Assembly: GCA_029821735.1 (NCBI GenBank)
Contig: JALGSU010000016.1
Coordinates: forward strand, 48,981 to 112,980
DNA length: 64,000 bases
Direction: 5' to 3'
Origin: Candidatus Zipacnadia bacterium
GTDB lineage: Bacteria > Armatimonadota > Zipacnadia > Zipacnadales > UBA5352
The position numbers were made by a program, and so were the translations under genes. Under the pieces are notes generated by a model that saw only the letters and a program-made list of their open reading frames with translations, was not told where the DNA came from and searched no databases. Below, piece after piece: positions 55,685-63,976 of the stretch. Every line of letters begins with the position of its first letter. Position 1 is the first letter of the stretch.

Positions 55685-57652
55685 TTATGGTGTCTGAGGG
55701 TCCGGGTCAAGGAGCCCCGGCGGAACCGGTGTGCTCTCTGCTTCAGACTCCTCGGCCTCGGCCTGTTCTACTTCGACGTCTTCGCTGGGAGGCTCAGGAA
55801 CCGGGTCCTCTTCCGGCAGACTGCCCGTCTCCATGAGCGCGACAACCTGTTCCTGATCGAGGGTCTCGTGTTCCAGAAGGTTGTCCACGAGCAGGTCGAG
55901 TTGGTCGGCGTGATCGCGCAGCAGGTTCAGCGCGCGGTCGTGGCAACTCTCCACGATCTCGCGCACGACCTTGTCGATCATCGCCGCCACTTCTTCTGAG
56001 TAGTTGCGCTCTTCGTTGAGTTCCTTCGCGAGGAAAACCGGGCCGGTCTTGTGCCCGTAAGTAATCGGCCCAAGCTCATCGCTCATGCCGTATTCGGTGA
56101 CCATCGCCCGCGCCATCCGCGAGACCATTTCCAGGTCCTGATGCGCCCCCGTATGGATATCGTCGAGCACCAGTTCCTCCGCCGCCCGTCCGCCCAGCGC
56201 CTGGGCCATATGGTTCAGCATCTCGTTCTTGCCCATGATATAGCGGTCGTCTTCGGGCAGCGAAATCGTGTACCCAAGGCTCTGCCCACGCGGCAGGATC
56301 GTCACCTTGTAGACTTCGTCGTAGTCCGGAATATGGTAGCCCACCAGCGCGTGCCCCGCCTCGTGATAGGCCAGGACCCGCCGGTCGTCGTCGCTGATTA
56401 CGCGGCTCTTGCGCTCGGGTCCGGCGATCACCCGTTCCAGTGCCTCGTCGAAGTCCGACGCCTCGATCTCCGTCTTATCGTGGCGTGCCGCCAGCAGCGC
56501 CGCCTCGTTCACCATGTTCTCGATGTCGGCGCCCGAGAACCCCACTGAGCGCCGCGACAGCAGGTCCAGCCTCACCAGATCGCTGACCGGCTTGTTCTTC
56601 GCGTAGATATCCAGGATTTCCCGCCGCTCCTGCACATTCGGCATCGGCACCACGATCTGCCGATCGAAGCGCCCCGGCCTGAGCAGTGCCGGGTCGAGGA
56701 TGTCCGGGCGGTTCGTCGCCGCCAGCAAGATCACGTCGTCCTTGGGTGCGAAGCCGTCCATCTCCACCAGCAGCGCGTTGAGTGTCTGCTCGCGCTCATC
56801 GTGTCCGCCGCCAAGGCCCGCTCCGCGCAGCCGTCCCACGGCATCCAACTCGTCGATGAAGATGATCGCCGGCAGGTGCGCCTTCGCCTGCAGGAACAGG
56901 TCACGCACGCGCGAGGCGCCCACGCCCACGAACATCTCGACGAAGTCCGAGCCTGACAGATAGAAGAACGCGGTCTCGGCCTCACCGGCAACCGCGCGCG
57001 CCAGAAGTGTCTTGCCGCAACCTGGCGGTCCGACCAGCAGCACGCCGCGAGGAATCTTCGCGCCCAGTGACCGGAAGCGTTCGGGGGTCTTGAGGAACTC
57101 CACGACTTCCCCGAGTTCCTCTTTGACCTCCAGCATCCCCGCCACGTCCGCGAAGGTCACGCGTTCGAGGTGGTCGCTGAGCATCTTCGCGCCGCTGCGC
57201 CCGAAGCTCATCGCCTGGCCACGGCTGGAGTTGACCTGCCTGACCATGAAGATCCAGAACACCACGATCAGTAGCAGTGGCAGCAAATACGCGCCCGCGA
57301 TCGCCATCACGCGGTCGAACACGCTGACGTTCTTCACGCCCACCTGCACGGGCGGGTCGAGTTCGTTACCGGCCTTGGTCAGCTTGTCCACGAGTTCTGG
57401 GTCTTCGCCGACTTGCACTTCGAATTCCTTGTAGCCGCCGGGCATCCCGTCGCGGAACGTGCCCTTCGCAACTCGCTCTACGCTCACGATCACTTCGCTG
57501 ATACGCCCGGCCTCGAAGTCATCCATGAACTCGCTGAAGTAGTCGTACTTCTTGACCCGTTCCTGTTCCGTCGACAGCTTCGGGATCATGTAGAACGCAT
57601 ATGCCAGGACGCCGAGCACCACCAGCGTCACGATTGTGTTGCCACGTTTCAT
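55685..57652 (-). CDS. ftsH: ATP-dependent membrane zinc protease FtsH
   Basis: 655 residues from ATG 57652 (AGGAGG 7 bases upstream). Two transmembrane helices ([18 protein letters not shown] and [17 protein letters not shown]) enclose an extracytoplasmic loop. The AAA+ module has [14 protein letters not shown] (near 210), the Walker [13 protein letters not shown], and the SRH at [20 protein letters not shown]. The zinc motif HEAGH is near 430 and the second ligand Asp in [12 protein letters not shown]. The acidic C-terminal ~45 residues are low complexity. Degrades unassembled membrane proteins and short-lived regulators. Confidence 0.97.
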   Translation of the reverse strand: MKRGNTIVTLVVLGVLAYAFYMIPKLSTEQERVKKYDYFSEFMDDFEAGRISEVIVSVERVAKGTFRDGMPGGYKEFEVQVGEDPELVDKLTKAGNELDPPVQVGVKNVSVFDRVMAIAGAYLLPLLLIVVFWIFMVRQVNSSRGQAMSFGRSGAKMLSDHLERVTFADVAGMLEVKEELGEVVEFLKTPERFRSLGAKIPRGVLLVGPPGCGKTLLARAVAGEAETAFFYLSGSDFVEMFVGVGASRVRDLFLQAKAHLPAIIFIDELDAVGRLRGAGLGGGHDEREQTLNALLVEMDGFAPKDDVILLAATNRPDILDPALLRPGRFDRQIVVPMPNVQERREILDIYAKNKPVSDLVRLDLLSRRSVGFSGADIENMVNEAALLAARHDKTEIEASDFDEALERVIAGPERKSRVISDDDRRVLAYHEAGHALVGYHIPDYDEVYKVTILPRGQSLGYTISLPEDDRYIMGKNEMLNHMAQALGGRAAEELVLDDIHTGAHQDLEMVSRMARAMVTEYGMSDELGPITYGHKTGPVFLAKELNEERNYSEEVAAMIDKVVREIVESCHDRALNLLRDHADQLDLLVDNLLEHETLDQEQVVALMETGSLPEEDPVPEPPSEDVEVEQAEAEESEAESTPVPPGLLDPDPQTP

Positions 57653-57839
57653 TTGTGTCCTCCTTGAGCGCGTTTCGCCCCTTGGCCGGTCGGGATCGCC
57701 CGACGCCGCCGTTGGTGGGAGGATTGCGAAACCGCTCCTTGCCCACACACCTCAGTTGCCCGTCGTCACCCTCATCCGGGTAACCCGGTTGCTATTGCTC
57801 AATCGCGTCATGTGGCCTTGCTGCTCGATCTCGCCGTCT

Positions 57840-57876
57840 GCCGTTGCTGCCTTTTCTGCTGCTTCTTTCGTTTCTG
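57840..57876 (-). repeat. Bipartite intergenic motif, copy 3
   Basis: Minus strand: CAGAAACGA, 19 bases, AGCAACGGC. Lies between tilS and ftsH. Confidence 0.5.
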
Positions 57877-57888
57877 TCGCTTCTGCCT

Positions 57889-59295
57889 CTACCCGGTCTC
57901 ATCCACCCGCGCCGTCATCTTCACGGCCGCCTCGCCGCTGGCCACTCGTCCCGCTTCGCTCACCCGATGGCCGACGATCCACAGGATCTCCCCGTCCGGC
58001 CGCGCCACGACTGCGATGCGCTCGCGCTCAGCCTGCGGGATCTTCTCGTCGGTGAAGAAGTCCGAGAGTTTCTTGGTGCCTTTCATCCCCAGCGGCCCGA
58101 AGCGCTCGCCCTCGCTCCAGCTGCGCAGCACCAATCCTTCGCGCGTCACGTCTGCGCACACCCACGCGGTCATCGGGTCGCCGCCGAGGTCCTCGGGAGC
58201 CAGCGCTTCCTGGGTGCTCACCAGCACCGCACGCTCCTCAAGTCGCGCGCTTCCTGGCACGGCCAGGTACTCCGCCTCAGTGCCGGCATCCACCTTGAAC
58301 GCCGCTCGCTCGAGGGTAAGGTCCTTATACCCGCGTTTCGCGATCCAGCCACCGGGCAGCTCGATTTCGCTGCCCACGTCTCCCGACTGCACCAGCGCCC
58401 CCACCCGCTCGATCTGCTCGCGGCTGACCTCAAGCAGGTCACCACGCGTCTGCTCAAGCGCCATCCGCAGCACCCGGTACAGCGCCCCTGCCGGCATCTC
58501 CGCCAGCCTGTCAGTCGACAGCACTGCTCCCGCGAGGTCCATGCTCTCGGTGGCTTCGGCGAGCCACTCTGACAGCAGCGGGTCGGTCCATTCGATCTCT
58601 TCTTCGATGGTTTCGCAGGCCCGGATGAGTGCCCGTTCGGCCTCCGGGAACATCTCTTTGACTTGCGGCAGTATCTCCAGCCGCAGGGCGTTGCGCCGCG
58701 CGTACTCCGGCTGCAGATTGGTCAGATCAGTGCGATACGGCAGCCCATGTCGCACGCAGTACGCTTCCGTTTCGTCTCGGGTGATGCCGATCAGCGGCCT
58801 GATGATTCGTCCCCGCCGTGGCGGGATCGAGCGCATCCCATCGAGCCCTGCGCCACGGAACAGGTTCAGCAGCAGCGTCTCAGCGCGGTCCGTGCCCGTG
58901 TGTCCTGTCGCGATTCGATCGAAGTTCCCCTCGGCCATCACGCGCGCGTAGAGGCTGTAGCGTGCTCGCCGGCCGGACTGCTCGGCGTTCATACCGTCCC
59001 GCTCGCCCTCCGCCAGCACGTCGCGCCATTCCGGGTAGAACACTACGCCCAAGTCACGCGCCAGGTCCTCCACATATTCCTGATCACCATCGGCAGCTTC
59101 CGCCCGCATCCCGTGGTGCAGGTGCGCCACCCCAAGCCGTAGTGGCAGCTCGTCCATCGCTGCCAGCGCGTGCAGCAGCGCCACGGAGTCCTGCCCACCC
59201 GACACGCCGACTAGAGCGCTCTTGGCGTCCCCGAACAGTCCATAGCGCTCATCGGCCTGCAGTATCTTGAGATGGAGAGGATCGCGCTCGGCCAT
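57889..59295 (-). CDS. tilS: tRNA(Ile)-lysidine synthetase
   Basis: 468 residues. Converts C34 of tRNA-Ile(CAU) to lysidine with ATP. The PP-loop is GVSGGQDSVALLHAL (SGGxDS near 31), with RLGVAHLHHGMR, ARYSLYARVM and ATGHTGTDRAETLLLNLFRGAGLDGM. The C-terminal TilS domains follow (RSWSEGERFGPLGMKGTKKLSDFFTDEKIP). GAGGTG precedes the ATG by a few bases. Upstream of ftsH, the order common in many bacteria. Confidence 0.94.
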   Translation of the reverse strand: MAERDPLHLKILQADERYGLFGDAKSALVGVSGGQDSVALLHALAAMDELPLRLGVAHLHHGMRAEAADGDQEYVEDLARDLGVVFYPEWRDVLAEGERDGMNAEQSGRRARYSLYARVMAEGNFDRIATGHTGTDRAETLLLNLFRGAGLDGMRSIPPRRGRIIRPLIGITRDETEAYCVRHGLPYRTDLTNLQPEYARRNALRLEILPQVKEMFPEAERALIRACETIEEEIEWTDPLLSEWLAEATESMDLAGAVLSTDRLAEMPAGALYRVLRMALEQTRGDLLEVSREQIERVGALVQSGDVGSEIELPGGWIAKRGYKDLTLERAAFKVDAGTEAEYLAVPGSARLEERAVLVSTQEALAPEDLGGDPMTAWVCADVTREGLVLRSWSEGERFGPLGMKGTKKLSDFFTDEKIPQAERERIAVVARPDGEILWIVGHRVSEAGRVASGEAAVKMTARVDETG

Positions 59296-59379
59296 TGTGC
59301 ACCTCGTTCAGCACCAAGGTTGCGCTACGCAACTACTCGACTGCCATCGCCCCCGCCGGTCGTCACTGGCACTTGGGTC

Positions 59380-60279
59380 CTATAGGCCCTGCCCAGTCAG
59401 CCGCTCCATCAGTTCCACATAAAGCTCGCGCGTCTTGCCGACCACGTCGCCCGGCAGTTCCGGGCCCGGAGGCGTCTTGTCCCAGTCCAGTGTCTCCAGC
59501 CAGTCGCGCACGTATTGCTTGTCAAAACCCTCGGGCTGATGCCCCGGCCGCCACATGCTCGCGTCCCAGTAGCGCGAGGAGTCCGGCGTGAGCGCCTCGT
59601 CTATGAGCGTCAGTTTCCCGTCCACTTCGCCGAACTCGAACTTCGTGTCTGCCAGAAGCAGGCCGTGCTGCGCAGCGTGTGCCGCCGCGAATTTGAAGAG
59701 TTCCAGCGAGGTGTATTCCAGTTCCATCGCGCGCTTCTCGCCATACAGCTCGACGCAGTGGCCCATATCGACTGGCTCATCGTGCCCGGACTCGGCTTTG
59801 GTGGTTGGTGTGAAGATCGGCTCGGCGAACTTCTCCGCCTCTGACATCCCGCCCGGCAGGATGTGGCCGCAGTATGGCTCGCCCGCCTTGTAGGCCCGCC
59901 ACGCGCCGCCCGACAGATACCCGCGCACAACGCACTCGACGGGAATCACTTCGGCCTTCCTGCACCACATGGTGCGGCCCTCGAGGATCTCGCCGTACTC
60001 CTGCACGGCGTCGGGCATGTCGGCCACATCGGTGCTGATCAGGTGATTGGGGATGAGGTGACTGGTCTTTCCGAACCAGAACGAGGAGACTTGGGTGAGC
60101 ACTTTGCCCTTGTCGGGCACTCCCGTCGGCATGACGACGTCGAACGCTGACAGGCGATCGCTCGCGACGATCAGCATCCCGTCCTCGTACTCATAAATGT
60201 CGCGAACCTTCCCTTGCCGCCGGCTGATCGCCCCGGGCAGGTCGGTGCTGAGGATTGCTTTGCTCGGTCCGGTGGTCAT
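59380..60279 (-). CDS. purC: SAICAR synthetase
   Basis: 299 residues, the longer fungal-like/type found in several bacterial groups (short forms are ~240). Ligates CAIR with aspartate in purine synthesis. Motifs: GKVRDIYEYEDGMLIVASDRLSAFDVVMP, PVECVVRGYLSGGAW, TLIDEALTPDSSRYWDASMWRPG. GGGAGG lies 8-9 bases before the ATG. The 84-base gap to tilS contains no signal I can name. Confidence 0.95.
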   Translation of the reverse strand: MTTGPSKAILSTDLPGAISRRQGKVRDIYEYEDGMLIVASDRLSAFDVVMPTGVPDKGKVLTQVSSFWFGKTSHLIPNHLISTDVADMPDAVQEYGEILEGRTMWCRKAEVIPVECVVRGYLSGGAWRAYKAGEPYCGHILPGGMSEAEKFAEPIFTPTTKAESGHDEPVDMGHCVELYGEKRAMELEYTSLELFKFAAAHAAQHGLLLADTKFEFGEVDGKLTLIDEALTPDSSRYWDASMWRPGHQPEGFDKQYVRDWLETLDWDKTPPGPELPGDVVGKTRELYVELMERLTGQGL

Positions 60280-60328
60280 CTCGCTGGCCTCCCGTTACGC
60301 CTCGATTTCTCTCAGCCGCCCCCGCCGT

Positions 60329-61402
60329 TCACAACCCCAGCATCTTCACGATCGTGTCCACGTCGTCTGGCGCTTTATCCGGTTCAGTGGCAATCGCCAC
60401 TGCTCGGTCGGGGTCTTTGAGCCCGTGGCCGGTGAGTGTCGCCACAACGGTGCACTCCTGGCCCGCGAAGAACCCTTCGCCCGCAAGCTGCTTCAGCCCC
60501 GCCCATGACGCGGCCGATGCCGGTTCGCAGAATACGCCCTCCACCGATGACAATTCGGTATACGCCTCCACGATCTCCTCATCGGTGACTGCCCGGATGC
60601 AGCCGTCACTTTCATCCAGCGCGCAGATAGCTTCCTCCCAACGCGCCGGGTTCCCGATGCGAATTGCGGTCGCCAGGGTCTCGGGCTTGTCCACGCGTTC
60701 GCCGAGCACTATCGGAGCTGACCCGGCGGCTTGGAAGCCCAGCATCTTCGGCCGGCTCTCCGCCATGCCGGCCTCGTGGTATTCGCCGTAACCCATCCAG
60801 TATGACGTGATGTTCCCGGCGTTGCCCACCGGCAGCGCGTGGTAGTCCGGCGCTCGCCCCAGCCAGTCGCACACTTCGAAGGCTGCCGTCTTCTGTCCCT
60901 GCAGCCGATACGGGTTCAGTGAGTTGACCAGCTCGACGGGGTAGTTCTCTGAGATCTCGCGAACCAGCCGCAGGCAGGCATCGAAGTGCCCCTCAACGGC
61001 GATCGTCCGCGCACCGTACGCCAGTGCCTGTGCCAGCTTCCCCAGCGCAACGTAGCCGTCGGGGATCAGCACCACTGACTGAATACCAGCTCGTGCCGAA
61101 TACGCTGCTGCGGCGGCGGAGGTGTTGCCGGTCGACGCGCATATCGTGCACGTCGCGCCCTCTTCCACGGCCTTCGAGATGGCCATCGTCATCCCGCGGT
61201 CCTTGAACGAGCCGGTCGGGTTCAGGCCCTCGAACTTGAAGTAGAGCTCTACGCCCTCGCCCAGCCGCTTCGCCAACGTCACGCTCGGGATCAGCGGCGT
61301 GTTGCCCTCCAGCAGTGTCACCCGCGGGGTAGCGTCGCTGACCGGCAGATACTGGGCGTATTGCTCGATGACTCCCGGCCAAGCCTGCGCGGTCGTGCTC
61401 AT
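60329..61402 (-). CDS. thrC: Threonine synthase
   Basis: 357 residues, the short PLP-dependent form. Converts O-phosphohomoserine to threonine. LLEGNTPLIPS and the PLP-lysine motif GLNPTGSFKDRGM are at residues ~37-65; CASTGNTSAAAAAYSARAG and VGNAGNITSYWMGY bind cofactor phosphate. ATG 61402 overlaps the hom stop (ATGAGC), so the two enzymes of this branch are coupled. Confidence 0.95.
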   Translation of the reverse strand: MSTTAQAWPGVIEQYAQYLPVSDATPRVTLLEGNTPLIPSVTLAKRLGEGVELYFKFEGLNPTGSFKDRGMTMAISKAVEEGATCTICASTGNTSAAAAAYSARAGIQSVVLIPDGYVALGKLAQALAYGARTIAVEGHFDACLRLVREISENYPVELVNSLNPYRLQGQKTAAFEVCDWLGRAPDYHALPVGNAGNITSYWMGYGEYHEAGMAESRPKMLGFQAAGSAPIVLGERVDKPETLATAIRIGNPARWEEAICALDESDGCIRAVTDEEIVEAYTELSSVEGVFCEPASAASWAGLKQLAGEGFFAGQECTVVATLTGHGLKDPDRAVAIATEPDKAPDDVDTIVKMLGL

Positions 61403-62697
61403 GCCGGCACCACCCGGATGATCGTGCACACGTCCTCCACGATCCCGAGTTGCTCGATGGCGTTCAGCGCCGAGCGCAGTTTGCTCTCTTCGCCCTTATG
61501 CATTATCCACACGATCTCCGCTGATTCTTCAGTGCCGCCCCGCTGCACCACCGACTGGATCGACACGCCCTCCTGGCCCAGGATCGTCGCGATTGCGCCC
61601 AGCACGCCGGGCTGATCCTTGACCAACATGCGCACGTACGTCTCGGTAGCGATCTCGTCCATCGGCACAATCTCCGCCTGCCCGCTGCACGTACACGGGA
61701 TGCGATTGCGCGTCCCCGACACGATATTCCGCGCGCAGTCGATCACGTCTCCTGCCACGGCGTTGCCGGTCGGCAGACTGCCTGCGCCGCGGCCGTAGAG
61801 CATCACTTGATCGCACGCTTCGCCCACAACCCACACGGCGTTGAACACGCCGTTGACCTGCGCCAGCGGATGCGCATACGGGACCAGTGCCGGATGCACG
61901 CGCACGTCCAGCCGTTCGCCACCGTCCACTCGCCGCGCAGTCGCCAGAAGCTTGATCGCATAGCCCATTTCCTTGGCGTAGTCGATATCGGCCGGCGCGA
62001 TCTGCGTGATCCCCTCGCTGTGAATGTCCTCAACGTCCACGCGGTGGCCGAACGCGATCGCCGCCAGAATCCCGATCTTGTACTTCGCGTCGATGCCCTC
62101 GATGTCATTGGTCGGGTCTGCTTCCGCGTATCCCAGACGCTGGGCGTCTGCAAGGACGTCTTCGAAGGCCAGTCCTTCGTCGGTCATGCGGGTGAGGATG
62201 TAGTTCGTGGTGCCGTTGAGGATCCCAGTCACTTCCAGGATTCGGTTTGCTTCGAGGCCTTCTTTGAGTGAGCGGATGATGGGGATGGTCCCGCCGACGG
62301 CGCCCTCGAACTCCACGTCCACGCCTCGGGCGGCGGCCGCGTCGAGAATCTCGTCCCCGTGCTTGGCGATAAGCTCTTTGTTGGAGGTCACGACGCTCTT
62401 GCCGTTGGCGATTGCGTCGAGCACGAACTCGCGGGCCGGTGTCACGCCCCCGATGGTCTCCACGACGATGTCGATGTCATCCGCTGCGGTCACTTGGGAC
62501 GCGTCGGTGGTCCGCACTTCCTCGGGCACGCGCACATCGCGCTCACGGTCCCAGTCGATATCCGCGATGCGGGCGACTGTAAGTCGGCAGCCCAGTCGCT
62601 GGGCTATACCATCTGCGTTGCCGGTGAGCACTTGATACACGCCGCAACCAACGATTCCCATGCCCAGGATCCCGACACGCACCTCACGGTCTGCCAT
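61399..62697 (-). CDS. hom: Homoserine dehydrogenase with ACT domain
   Basis: 432 residues. Reduces aspartate semialdehyde to homoserine. NAD(P)-binding GMGIVGCGVY at ~12; catalytic-domain motifs VVTSNKELIAKHG, GAVGGTIPIIRSL, ILNGTTNYILTRM, AQRLGYAEADPTNDIEGIDAKYK. The last ~80 residues (YVRMLVKDQPGVLGAIATILGQEGVSIQSV) are an ACT domain that normally mediates threonine feedback. Upstream gap 62698-62787 carries copy 4 of the bipartite motif. Confidence 0.96.
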   Translation of the reverse strand: MADREVRVGILGMGIVGCGVYQVLTGNADGIAQRLGCRLTVARIADIDWDRERDVRVPEEVRTTDASQVTAADDIDIVVETIGGVTPAREFVLDAIANGKSVVTSNKELIAKHGDEILDAAAARGVDVEFEGAVGGTIPIIRSLKEGLEANRILEVTGILNGTTNYILTRMTDEGLAFEDVLADAQRLGYAEADPTNDIEGIDAKYKIGILAAIAFGHRVDVEDIHSEGITQIAPADIDYAKEMGYAIKLLATARRVDGGERLDVRVHPALVPYAHPLAQVNGVFNAVWVVGEACDQVMLYGRGAGSLPTGNAVAGDVIDCARNIVSGTRNRIPCTCSGQAEIVPMDEIATETYVRMLVKDQPGVLGAIATILGQEGVSIQSVVQRGGTEESAEIVWIMHKGEESKLRSALNAIEQLGIVEDVCTIIRVVPA

Positions 62698-62748
62698 CCT
62701 GATCGCCTTTTCTTCTTGTGACGTTGTCCGTTCCTGACACCCGTGCCC

Positions 62749-62773
62749 GCCGTTGCCCTCAATGTCGTTTCTG
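62749..62773 (-). repeat. Bipartite intergenic motif, copy 4
   Basis: Minus strand: CAGAAACGA, 7 bases, GGCAACGGC. Lies between accB and hom. Confidence 0.5.
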
Positions 62774-62787
62774 CGGCTTGCGACCTA

Positions 62788-63258
62788 TCACTCCGTCGGC
62801 AGTACCGGCTGCACGTACATCAGTACCTGCTCGGCTTCCACCCGGTCCTCGTTCGCTGTGACGGCCTTCATGACCACGCCCGCGACGGGTGAGGGCACTT
62901 CGTTGAACATCTTCATGGCCTCGATCAGCCCGATAACGTGTCCGGCCTCGATCTTGTCGCCCACTTCGACAAACGGGTCCGCGTCAGGCGACGGTGCGCC
63001 GTAAAAGATGCCCGCCATTGGGGAAACCACGGGCGTGCCCGATGGTGCGGGCGCCTGTGCGGGCTCACGCGCTGCGGGGGCCGCGCCGCTGGCTGGGGCG
63101 GCTGCGGGCATGCCCATAGCGGCCGTCTGAACGGGGGCGGCGACTCGCGCTCGGATGAGGATTCTCTCCTCGCCCTGAGCTATCTCGATTTCGTCGAGGT
63201 TCTCGTCCGCGACCACGTCCAGCAGCCAGCGCACGTCGTCGTCAGTCAGCGGTGGCAT
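62788..63258 (-). CDS. accB: Biotin carboxyl carrier protein of acetyl-CoA carboxylase
   Basis: 156 residues from ATG 63258 (GGGAG 8 bases upstream; the earlier ATG at 63273 has none). An N-terminal helical part is followed by an Ala/Pro-rich linker (residues ~45-80). The biotinyl domain is at 80-156 and contains LIEAMKMFNEV with biotinylated Lys116. AccC, usually encoded next, is not here: the following gene is hom. Confidence 0.94.
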   Translation of the reverse strand: MPPLTDDDVRWLLDVVADENLDEIEIAQGEERILIRARVAAPVQTAAMGMPAAAPASGAAPAAREPAQAPAPSGTPVVSPMAGIFYGAPSPDADPFVEVGDKIEAGHVIGLIEAMKMFNEVPSPVAGVVMKAVTANEDRVEAEQVLMYVQPVLPTE

Positions 63259-63390
63259 GCGTATCGCTCCCATGGTGGCAAGTTGCGTACCGCACACATG
63301 TACTTTCGGCACCCTTGCTTTGGGGTACATACTAACACATGACGGCCGCGAAGGTGTTCGCGGGACCGCCCTGTTGCGCATAGCTCTATG

Positions 63391-63419
63391 AAAAACGACG
63401 GGCGCCGAGCCCGTCGTTT
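63391..63419 (-). terminator. Intrinsic terminator after tRNA-Met
   Basis: On the minus strand an 11-bp stem AAACGACGGGC / GCCCGTCGTTT (63409-63419 with 63393-63403) and a 5-base loop are followed by a T-run (TTTTT through 63391). It ends the transcript of the 54-residue gene and tRNA-Met before accB. The best canonical Rho-independent terminator in the window. The rest of the 217-base stretch 63259-63475 shows no gene. Confidence 0.88.
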
Positions 63420-63475
63420 CATCGATCCTTGCCTCGCCTTTAACCCGGCCATGGCGGAGGCTTCATTGTGGGGAT

Positions 63476-63552
63476 TGGTAGCGGGGGAGGGATTTGAACC
63501 CCCGGCGACGCGGGTATGAACCGCGCGCTCTGACCATCTGAGCTACCCCGCC
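63476..63552 (-). tRNA. tRNA-Met(CAU)
   Basis: 77 bases including encoded CCA (63476-63478). Acceptor GGCGGGG/CCCCGCT (one G-U pair) with discriminator A; D arm GCTCAGATGGTCAGAGC; anticodon stem CGCGG/CCGCG with loop TTCATAC, giving CAT; T arm GGGGG TTCAAAT CCCTC. The stem lacks the three G-C pairs and the unpaired position 1 of initiator tRNA, so elongator Met is most likely. A tRNA-Ile read as CAU and modified by TilS cannot be excluded. Confidence 0.9.
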
Positions 63553-63570
63553 ACCCCTGCTCTGTGCGAG

Positions 63571-63735
63571 CTAGTCGCGGTCTTTCTTCTTTTTCTTCTT
63601 CTTCTTCTTCGCCTTGGCCTCTTCGGCCTTGGCAGTGTCGATCTCGCGCTGGATGCGCTCCTTGATCTGCTCTTCCAGCTCGATAATCGGCTCGGTGTCG
63701 TGCTGTCTCAGCTTGTCGTAGTCAATCGTAGTCAT
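63571..63735 (-). CDS. 54-residue protein with poly-lysine tail
   Basis: A short frame (MTTIDYDKLRQHDTEPIIEL ... ) with AAGGAG 8 bases before the ATG and a clear promoter at 63757-63785. The middle is a charged amphipathic helix (EEQIKERIQREIDTAKAEEA). The end is nine consecutive lysines followed by DRD. No family recognised. The tail suggests nucleic-acid or acidic-surface binding. It is co-transcribed with tRNA-Met, starting 19 bases upstream of the tRNA. Confidence 0.7.
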   Translation of the reverse strand: MTTIDYDKLRQHDTEPIIELEEQIKERIQREIDTAKAEEAKAKKKKKKKKKDRD

Positions 63736-63756
63736 GACCCTCTCCTTGAGGGACCA

Positions 63757-63785
63757 ATGATAGCATTAGCCCTCCGGCGAGTCAA
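63757..63785 (-). promoter_or_regulatory. Sigma70-type promoter for the 54-residue gene and tRNA-Met
   Basis: Minus strand TTGACT (63780-63785), 17-base spacer, TATCAT (63757-63762). Both boxes match 5 of 6. It points at the ATG at 63735. Confidence 0.75.
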
Positions 63786-63813
63786 GACCACACTACCCCG
63801 CCGCCCGTTGCCG

Positions 63814-63976
63814 TGCTCGCATAAAGAGCAGGGCCTTCTGTGAGCATCGAAGCCTTGGTGAAGTCACCAAACCCGCCAGCCGCACGCGTTTCTGATACCA
63901 TGAAAATGGGTTGCGCGGTCGCATGGCGAAGGTCAGTTCATGACGGTCCAACTTCCGCCAAGGAGGCGCAACCCAT
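63814..63976 (+). ncRNA. Structured region before the IS110 transposase, bridge-RNA candidate
   Basis: Three inverted repeats are readable: TGCTC/GAGCA (63814-63818 with 63826-63830), TTGGTGA/TCACCAA (63855-63861 with 63864-63870), and a long ATGGGTTGCGC/GCGCAACCCAT (63906-63916 with 63966-63976). Nested inside the last are TGGCG/CGCCA and GTCA/TGAC. IS110-family elements are known to transcribe a guide ('bridge') RNA from the non-coding end before the recombinase gene, which is this position. The exact ends are unknown. The last stem also covers the ribosome site and start codon. Confidence 0.45.

Noticed and set aside
57776..57788. Palindrome CCGGGTAACCCGG upstream of ftsH
   Set aside because: A single short palindrome in a GC-rich genome; no second copy or promoter overlap was seen, so an operator call is not supported.
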